From Salvelinus alpinus (taxonomy: Eukaryota > Chordata > Actinopteri > Salmoniformes > Salmonidae), in NCBI RefSeq assembly GCF_045679555.1, contig NC_092094.1, positions 11,522,819 through 11,586,818 of the forward strand: a stretch of 64,000 nt of DNA, in the 5' to 3' direction. The notes under the pieces were generated by a model. It searched no databases and was not told the origin of the DNA. It saw only the letters and a program-made list of their open reading frames with translations. The translations under genes and the position numbers were made by a program. Below, one piece after another: positions 57,452 to 64,000 of this stretch; within the stretch, counting starts at the first letter, position 1, and each line of letters opens with the position of its first letter.

Positions 57452-58275
57452 GGGCCTGTAGTACCTCCCAACCCTTATGATGCTGATTCAGGGCCTGTAG
57501 TACCTCCCAACCTGTAGGATGCTGATTCAGGGCCTGTAGTACCTCCCAACCTGTAGGATGCTGATTCAGGACCTGTAGTACCTCCCAACCTGTAGGATGC
57601 TGATTCAGGGCCTGTAGTACCTCCCAACCTTTAGGATGCTGATTCAGGACCTGTAGTACCTCCCAACCTGTAGGATGCTGATTCAGGGCCTGTAGGAACT
57701 CCCAACCTGTAGGATGCTGATTCAGGGCCTGTAGGAACTCCCAACCTTTAGGATGCTGATTCAGGGCCTGTAGGAACTCCCAACCCTTATGATGCTGATT
57801 CGGGGCCTGTAGTACCTCCCAACCCTTAGGATGCTGATTCAGGGCCTGTAGGAACTCCCAACTTTAGGATGCTGATTCAGGGCCTGTAGTACCTCCCAAC
57901 CCTTTGAATGCTGATTCAGGGCCTGTAGTACCTCCCAACCTTTATGATGCTGATTCAGGGCCTGTAGTACCTCCCAACCTGTAGGATGCTGATTCAGGGC
58001 CTGTAGTACCTCCCAACCCTTATGATGCTGATTCAGGGCCTGTAGTACCTCCCAACCTGTAGGATGCTGATTCAGGGCCTGTAGTACCTCCCAACCTGTA
58101 GGATGCTGATTCAGGGCCTGTAGTACCTCCCAACCCTTATGATGCTGATTCAGGGCCTGTAGTACCTCCCAACCCGTATGATGCTGATTCAGGGCTTGTA
58201 GTACCTCCCAACCCTTATAATGCTGATTCAGGGCCTGTAGTACCTCCCAAGCCTTATGATGCTGATTCAGGGCTT
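57452..58275. repeat. 40-bp minisatellite, about 20.5 copies
   Basis: The unit is GGCCTGTAGTACCTCCCAAC CTGTAGGATGCTGATTCAGG. Variants: CTGTAGG, CTTTAGG, CCTTATG, and GTAGGAACTCC for GTAGTACCTCC. Its last copy runs into a palindromic MITE remnant at 58270-58334. Confidence 0.96.
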
Positions 58276-58334
58276 GTATTCATAAAGCATCACATGGTAA
58301 GAGTGCTAGGACCTAGCTGTATGAATACAGGCTC
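58270..58334. mobile_element. Palindromic MITE remnant at the array edge
   Basis: GGGCTTGTATTCATAAAGCA and AGCTGTATGAATACAGGCTC are inverted partners. The family resembles the element at 63169-63288 by its AGAGTGCTAGG centre. Confidence 0.65.
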
Positions 58335-58385
58335 TGGTCTGGTGGATGCTATTGGTTGGATCAGACCCGCTCTCTACATCACCTA

Positions 58386-58441
58386 CCACTCAGTGAGCAG
58401 CATAAATCAGATCTGCTCTCTACACCACCTAACACCAGCCA
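58386..58441. repeat. Outlying copy of the 46-bp minisatellite
   Basis: CACTCAGTGAGCAGCATAAA TCAGATCTGCTCTCTACACC ACCTAACAC matches the unit of the array at 58928-59313, from which it is separated by the 5S SINE. Confidence 0.85.
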
Positions 58442-58469
58442 GCAGCATACCACGCAGCATACCACCCTG

Positions 58470-58724
58470 CATACCACTGCTGGTTTGCTTCTGAAGCTAA
58501 GCAGGGTTGGTCCTGGTCAGTCCCTGGATGGGAGACCAGATGTTGCTGGAAGTGGTGTTGGAGGGCCAGTAGGAGGCATTCTTTCCTCTGGTCTAAAAAA
58601 TATCCCAATGCCCCAGGGCAGTGATTGGGGACAATGCCCTGTGTAGGGTGCTGTCTTTCGGATAGGACGTTAAACGGGTGTCCTGACTCTCTGAGATCAT
58701 TAAAGATCCCATGGCACTTATTGT

Positions 58725-58758
<34 letters not shown>

Positions 58759-58925
58759 AAGTCCCAATCTGGCCCTCAAACCATCATGGTCACCTAAGAT
58801 TCCCCAGTTTACAATTGGCTCATTCATCCCGACTCTTCTCCCCTGTAACTATTCCCCAGGTTGTTGCTGTAAATGAGAATGTGTTCTCAGTCAACTTACC
58901 TGGTAATATAATGGATAATAAAAAT
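58470..58925 (+). mobile_element. 5S-rRNA-derived SINE
   Basis: The head TTCTGAAGCTAAGCAGGGTT GGTCCTGGTCAGTCCCTGGA TGGGAGACC is similar to the middle of vertebrate 5S rRNA, which carries the internal control region. The 5' part of 5S is missing. The body has TTTCGGATAGGACGTTAAAC, and the 3' end CAACTTACCTGGTAATATAA. A 3' fragment of the same family is at 63845-63975. It splits the 46-bp minisatellite. Confidence 0.85.
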
Positions 58926-58927
58926 AA

Positions 58928-59313
58928 CACTCAGTGAGCAGCTTAAATCAGCCCTGTCCTCTAAACCACCAAACACTCAGTGAGCATATTAAATCAGACC
59001 TGCTCTCTAAACCACCAAACACTCAGTGAGCAGCTTAAATCAGACCTGCTCTCTAAACCCCCTAACACTCAGTGAGCAGCTTAAATCAGACCTGCTCTCT
59101 AAACCCCCTAACACTCAGTGAGCAGCTTAAATCAGACCTGCTCTCTAAACCCCCTAACACTCAGTGAGCAGCTTAAATCAGACCTGCTCTCTAAACCACC
59201 AAACACTCAGTGAGCAGCTTAAATCAGACCTGCTCTCTAAACCACCAAACACTCAGTGAGCAGCTTAAATCGAACCTGCTCTCTACATCACCTAACACTC
59301 AGTGAGCAGCTTG
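58928..59313. repeat. 46-bp minisatellite, about 8.4 copies
   Basis: Copies begin CACTCAGTGAGCAGCTTAAA at 58928, 58974, 59020, 59066, 59112, 59158, 59204 and 59250, with a partial at 59296. Variation lies mainly in ACCACCAAA versus CCCCCTAA. Confidence 0.96.
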
Positions 59314-59583
59314 CATATCGTCTATATGATGGTATACTTTGAAGACATCAGCAATGTAAGATATCAGCTACTGTATATCTGGGACCTTGTTTTAAATCTA
59401 CCAACTCAGAACTTGCTGAGCTAGCTAAACTTAGAACCAGTATTTAACCCTTTGGGTAAGCTGCTGGTATGTGGACAAAAAGATAACTTGACTGATCACA
59501 TATTTAGTTGCGTTCAACAAAAAAACCTTTCCAGGATAATACTTTAGGGGTGTCGTATGTGTAGTGGTTTGAGACATGGTCTA
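59314..59583. other. Unassigned sequence
   Basis: No gene or clear repeat. Confidence 0.4.
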
Positions 59584-61130
59584 CAGTGTCTTCAGGAAGT
59601 GTTCATACCCCTTGACTTATTCCACAGCCTGAAAACAATATGGATTACATTTCATTTTTCTCACCCATCTACACACAATAACCCATAATGACAAAGTGGA
59701 AACATGTTTTTAGAAAGTTTTGCAAATATATTGAAAATTAAATATAGAAATATCTAATTTATATACAGTAAATATTCACACCCCTGAGTCAATACTTTGT
59801 AGAATCACATTTGGTATTGATTACAGTCACGAGTCTTTCTGGGTAAGTCTCTAAGATCTTTCCACAGCTGGATTTGTGCAACATTTGTTGATCATTGCTA
59901 GGCAACTATTTTCAGGCCTTGCCATAGATTTTCAATCAGATTTAAGTGATAACTGTAACACGGCCACTCAGGAACATTCACTGTCTTCTTGGTAAGCAAC
60001 TCCAGTGTAGATTTGGCCTTGTGTTTTAGCTTATTGTCCTGGCGAAAGCTGAATTCATATCCTGATGTCTGCTGGAAAACAGACTGAACCAGGTTTTCCT
60101 CTAGGATTTTGCCTCTGCTCAACTCCATTCCATTTCTTTTTTTTATCCTGAAAGACTCCCCAGTCCTTAATGATTACAAGCATACCCATAACATGATGCA
60201 GCCACCATTATTCTTGAAAATATGGAGAGTGGTACTCAGTAATGTGTTGTATTGGATTTGCCCCAAACAGACACTTTGTATTCAGAACAAAACGTTAATT
60301 GCTTTGCCTCATTTATTGAAGCATTACTTTAGTGCCTTGTTGCAAACAGGATGCACGTTTTGGAAAAAAAATTATTCTGTGCATGTTTCCTTCTTTTCAC
60401 TCTGTCAATTAGGTTAGTATTGTGGAGTAACTACAATGTTGTTGATCCCTCCTCGGTGTTATCCTATCACATTAAACTCTGTAATTGTTTTAAAGCCATC
60501 ATTGGCCTCATGATGAAATCCCTGGGCGCTTTCCTTCCTTTCCGGCAACTAAGTCAGGAAGGATCCATGTATCTTTGTAGTGACTGGGTGTATTGATACA
60601 CCATCCAAAGTGTAATTAATAACTTCAGCATTCTCAAAGGGATTTTCAATCTCAGCTTTTTTTTAATTTTTACCCATCTACCAATGGGTGCCCTTCTTTG
60701 GAGGCATTGGAAAACCTCCCTGGTATTTGAGGTTGAATCTGTCTTTGAAATCCATTGCTCAACTGAGGGACCTTACAGATAATCGTATGTGTGGGGTACA
60801 GAGATGAGGTAGTCATAAAAAAATGTAACACTATTATTGCACACAGAGTGAGTCCATTCAACGTATCATGTGACTTGTTAAGCACATTTTTACTCCTGAA
60901 CTTATTCAGGCTTGCCATAACAAAGTGGTTGAATACTTATTGACTCATGACATTTCACCTTTTTAATTAATTTGTATACATTTCGAAAAAACATAATTCC
61001 ACTTTGATATTATGGGGTATTGTGTGTAGGCCAGTGACCAAACATCTCGATGTAATCCATTTTAAATTCAGACTGTAACACAACAAAATGTGAAAAAGTC
61101 AAGGGGTGTGAATACTTTCTGAAAGCACTG
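59584..61130 (-). mobile_element. Tc1/mariner-type element
   Basis: Inverted ends CAGTGTCTTCAGGAAGTGTT (left) and, on the reverse strand, CAGTGCTTTCAGAAAGTATT (right), with TA at 59582-59583 and 61131-61132. The body is AT-rich and the transposase broken; only a piece resembling the end of a DDE domain is seen (next entry). Confidence 0.87.
59898..60128 (-). pseudogene. Tc1/mariner transposase fragment
   Basis: A 76-codon frame with RQDNKLKHKAKSTLELLTKK and VPEWPCYSYHLNLIENLWQG. The second matches the [15 protein letters not shown] block that contains the third catalytic acid (Glu) of Tc1 transposases, here with substitutions (CYSYHLN). The N-terminal DNA-binding part is not seen. Confidence 0.82.
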
Positions 61131-61195
61131 TATAATTGGCTTTCTACTGGTAATACTTTTCTGCACATTTTCGGGTGTTCAGTGGAGAATTGGGT

Positions 61196-61262
61196 TTGGG
61201 GGAGGGGGAGGGGGAGGGGGAGGGGGAGTGGGAGGGGGAGGGGGAGCGGGAGGGGGAGCGAG
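61196..61262. repeat. GGGGGA purine repeat
   Basis: About eleven GGGGGA/GGAGCG hexamers. Many runs of four to five G give strong G-quadruplex or triplex potential. The antisense reads poly Leu-Pro, an artefact. Confidence 0.95.
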
Positions 61263-62169
61263 AGGAAAGCAGCTGTAAGAAGGTGTTGAGGAGAGGAGAC
61301 ATGGGACAAGAGGTGCGATTAGAAGGTACAGAGCACCTGGTGATAGGGATGAGATTGTGAATTGAGGGATATTGTGGTTCCCACTAACCCGGCAGATCTC
61401 TCAATTATCAAATGTGAAGATGTAAAAGGACGTTTTTTTATTAGTTCTTCCAAGGTTTTCCTAAAAACACAATACAATGAGAGATTGTGTTTTTGGTGAA
61501 TATGTGATATTTGGGAGCATATTGGTAATACTTTTGAATATTGTTTAATCATGATTTTATTATATGGAAAACTGTGTATAGCTTTCTGTCCTTAACTGCA
61601 TCATTTACTTTATTAATATTTAAACACCCCTCTGGTAGTATATATCCTTCCTTTAAGTTAACTTTAAAGCTAGAATCTTTAGTTGCTACATCCATTTTTG
61701 GACTTGTAAATGAATGATATATACTCATTGATTCTCAAAGAATATAACTTATAAATGCCTCGTGAGTTTTAGTTCAACAGTCGTACCTCATCAGAACCCC
61801 AAATATAAGCTTGTTTTACTCCAATGTTTGTAAACAAAGTAAATGTAAACAAACACTGTATAAAACATGATTCAAACTATAATGGTGGTATCATGGATGG
61901 TCAGTCCTCGCATCCGTAGTTCTGTCTATTTGAGAGTCGTTACATTTCTCCAGGCCCATCCCTCAGGTTATGACCAAAACAGAGGCGGGGTGGCCACTTT
62001 GTTATTATTTCAATTAAGGACGCTAAAAACTGTATTACTTTAAAAATAACTTCAAATATTAATTAATATACTATATCTGGTTGGGGAGGGAAGAGGACAA
62101 TCTGAAATAGGGTGGTTGGGGTTCAACGATAAATTGAATCCAATCTGAAAATAAAAATGAATGAATATA
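61263..62169. other. Unassigned sequence
   Basis: No gene or clear repeat. Confidence 0.4.
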
Positions 62170-62315
62170 CGCTGGTCCTCTATATCAGTTGGTAGAGCAT
62201 GACGCTTACAACGACAGGGTAGTGGGTTTAATTCCCGGGCTCACTCATACAGAAAATGTATGCACGCATGACTGTAAGTCGCTTTGGATAAAATAGCCTG
62301 CTAAATGGCATATTA
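62170..62315 (+). mobile_element. AvaIII-like SINE, diverged
   Basis: ATCAGTTGGTAGAGCATGAC GCTTACAACGACAGGGTAGT GGGTTTAATTCCCG (A- and B-box-like) then GTAAGTCGCTTTGGATAAAA TAGCCTGCTAAATGGCA and an AT tail. Confidence 0.78.
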
Positions 62316-63168
62316 TATTATATATATATTGTAAAACTAAAACTAAATATATCCCACGAATGGTAGAAGTGCTGTTCCTAATAAAGATTTGTTTTGGGGT
62401 TGGAATGATGCGTATTAGAGTTTTCCTAAATATTTATACAAGTTAATTACTTTCAAATCAATAAGAGACTTTAACCTTTTGTGACCTCCACGTTGTTGAT
62501 TCCATTAAGGAGCAACTCCAGGGAATAGAAACTCGTAAGAGGAAGGGGGTAATTATGTTCTTAATAAGGAGGAAATGGACTTCTTAAGTCACCATTAAAT
62601 GGAAGTGTGTAAATAAATGACTCAGAGCAGGACCTTTCAATCTGTTTTTCAAGACTACACATGGACATTACTTGACGGATGTTCTATTGAGTTGGCTCTC
62701 TTCCTGTATCTCTCACACGGAGAATACTATATCTGTTTTACAACAACAACAAAAAACATCCGTTGACATGACAACAGATTTGCTTATTATCCAGAGTGCT
62801 CGTCTATAATTAGCTTCCCAAAATGTGATGCCGTCGTTCATATTGTTAATGCTTTCCTATGACATGTGTTATAATGGCCTAAGTAGCTGTTATAAAGGCT
62901 TTATGAATGCATAAAAACTGTGTCAAAAGAGGGCGAAATGTTTTCATCACAGAACAAAGACTAGAAGGTGGATTGATAATACATTCTTCTGATTGTTTAA
63001 TGTCAAATCTTGTCATATTAGATTGTGAATAATTATTCATGTTGGAATGGAAAACCTCAAGGGGCAATTATTGTGAATCCGTATTAATGAGTTAGAGCTG
63101 CAGAACAAATGAACGTGATTTTGTAGAAAAAGAAGCACCATGCAGCATCAGGGCCGACATTATTACAC
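62316..63168. other. AT-rich low-repeat sequence, possible conserved non-coding DNA
   Basis: Many TAAT/ATTA words (GGTAATTATGTTCTTAATAAG, GAATAATTATTCATG, GGCAATTATTGTGAATCC) and no recognised repeat. Conservation cannot be judged here. Confidence 0.3.
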
Positions 63169-63288
63169 AGTCTCAGATTAGTAGGAGTGCTGATCTAGGA
63201 TCAGGTTCCCACTGTCCATATAATCTCTTTTCATTATGATCTAAATGGGGAAAAAATGATCCTAGATCAGCAGTCCAACTCAGACACT
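63169..63288. mobile_element. Palindromic MITE
   Basis: AGTAGGAGTGCTGATCTAGG ATCAG at the left pairs with GATCCTAGATCAGCAGTCC at the right. The centre is CATTATGATCTAAATGGGG. Confidence 0.8.
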
Positions 63289-63637
63289 TTGGTCAACATG
63301 ACCCAGATAAGGATCTTCTCTTCTGCTGCTCTCATACCAACTCCCTTTAGGAATAATTATTTGGGATGAAGCCTCAAATATGGGTTTGCAGTTAAATTAT
63401 TAAGGTCTTGGCAGTTCGCAAAACAAATACGAAAATATCAACATGTCAAACAAACGCTGGAGATGATTTTTACTTGTTAGATCAAGTTCTGTAATTCATT
63501 AAAACACCTTTTATGATGTCAAATAAACGAAGCTGTAGACCGACATTATGTCCACCTCCACTAAGTCAATTCCAATTAAAAGCCAATAGGGGAAAGAAAA
63601 GGGAATAAAGTATCATTCTTCATGACATGCCATGATA
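63289..63637. other. Unassigned sequence
   Basis: No gene or repeat recognised; AT-rich with homeodomain-like words. Confidence 0.35.
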
Positions 63638-63841
63638 TGGGGCGGCAGGTAGCCTAGTGGTTAGAGCGTTGGACTAGTAACCGGAAGGTTGCAAGATCAA
63701 ATCCCTGAGCTGACAAGGTAAAAATCTGTTGTTCTGCCTCTGAACAAGGCAGTTATCCCACTGTTCCTAGGCCGTCATTGTAAATAATAATTTGTTCTTT
63801 AACTGACTTGCCTAGTTAAATAAAGGTAAAATAAAAATAAA
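63638..63841 (+). mobile_element. HpaI-type SINE, near full length
   Basis: GGGGCGGCAGGTAGCCTAGT GGTTAGAGCGTTGGACTAGT AACC is the tRNA-Lys-like A-box region; GGTTGCAAGATCAAATCC is the B box. The body GAGCTGACAAGGTAAAAATC ... CTGTTCCTAGGCCGTCATTG leads to the tail AACTGACTTGCCTAGTTAAA TAAAGG. The tail resembles the RSg-1-like LINE 3' end. Confidence 0.9.
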
Positions 63842-63844
63842 TAT

Positions 63845-63980
63845 CCTTGTGGTCACCTAATCATCCCCAGCTTACAATTGGCTCGTTCATCCCCTCTCCT
63901 CTCCCCTGTAACTATTCTCCAGGTCATGACTGTAAATGAGACTTACCTGGTAAAATAAGGTTTAAATTAAAAAAATGCTT
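63845..63980 (+). mobile_element. 5S-derived SINE, 3' fragment
   Basis: GGTCACCTAATCATCCCCAG CTTACAATTGGCTCGTTCAT CCCC ... ACTTACCTGGTAAAATAAGG matches the last third of the SINE at 58470-58925. It starts right after the HpaI SINE, so the two may be nested or chimeric. Confidence 0.82.
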
Positions 63981-64000
63981 ATTTTCTGGGTGCCACTCAT

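Noticed and set aside
58485..58550. 5S rRNA gene
   Set aside because: Only the central part of 5S is present and it continues into a SINE body.
63638..63710. tRNA gene (A and B boxes present)
   Set aside because: The head belongs to a HpaI-type SINE with body and LINE-like tail; no mature tRNA fold is evident. The same applies to the other SINE heads.

Overview
The window is a vertebrate chromosome segment that almost certainly comes from a salmonid fish (salmon, trout or charr). Evidence is the dense mixture of salmonid-type interspersed repeats: a HpaI-type SINE, tRNA-Leu-like and AvaIII-like SINEs, a 5S-rRNA-derived SINE, RSg-1-like, L2-like and Rex1-like LINEs, several Tc1-like transposons and small palindromic MITEs. 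Splice sites, an intron-containing gene and long minisatellites exclude a prokaryotic origin. The genus cannot be decided from what I see. Family names for repeats come from recognition, not from a database search.

The only confident protein-coding host gene is the 3' end of a pdzrn3-type E3 ubiquitin ligase gene on the + strand: a 38-codon exon (5407-5520), an 858-bp intron filled by a 49-bp minisatellite and a transposon remnant, and the terminal coding exon (6379-7956) ending in the PDZ-ligand tail SVTTV. Upstream (1-5406) is intron with minisatellites, including 8.4 copies of a 64-bp unit and exactly 72 copies of a 31-bp unit. Downstream, a hAT-like MITE lies 28 bp after the stop codon. 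Two TTAA-flanked elements then sit end to end, one interrupted by a SINE and the other by a Tc1 transposon. A polyadenylation signal near 12515 may mark the end of a long, transposon-filled 3' UTR.

12.8-20.5 kb is a LINE-in-LINE nest: a + strand LINE (ORF1, endonuclease, RT, 3' UTR) split inside ORF1 by a minus-strand L2-like LINE. 20.5-32.4 kb carries a Rex1-like LINE, an RSg-1-like LINE, several SINEs, a partial Tc1 element with an internal inverted repeat, and a deleted Tc1-type non-autonomous element. 33.1-36.7 kb is a CACCATCACATT satellite that contains a tandem duplication of about 1.48 kb, each copy carrying a LINE 3' end and a SINE piece. 36.7-49.6 kb is sparser: (AC)54, MITEs, a long CT tract and one CpG/homeodomain-rich block at 49.2-49.5 kb that could be a conserved regulatory element. 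49.6-52.1 kb is a Rex1-like LINE with an uninterrupted 516-codon RT reading frame. 52-64 kb holds SINEs, minisatellites with 42-, 40- and 46-bp units, a Tc1/mariner element, a possible solo LTR, MITEs and the terminal HpaI SINE.

There is no operon-like gene cooperation here. The interest lies in repeat architecture: nested insertions, inverted duplications inside transposons, transposon-derived minisatellites and satellite-embedded segmental duplication. I found no convincing new enzyme-based system.
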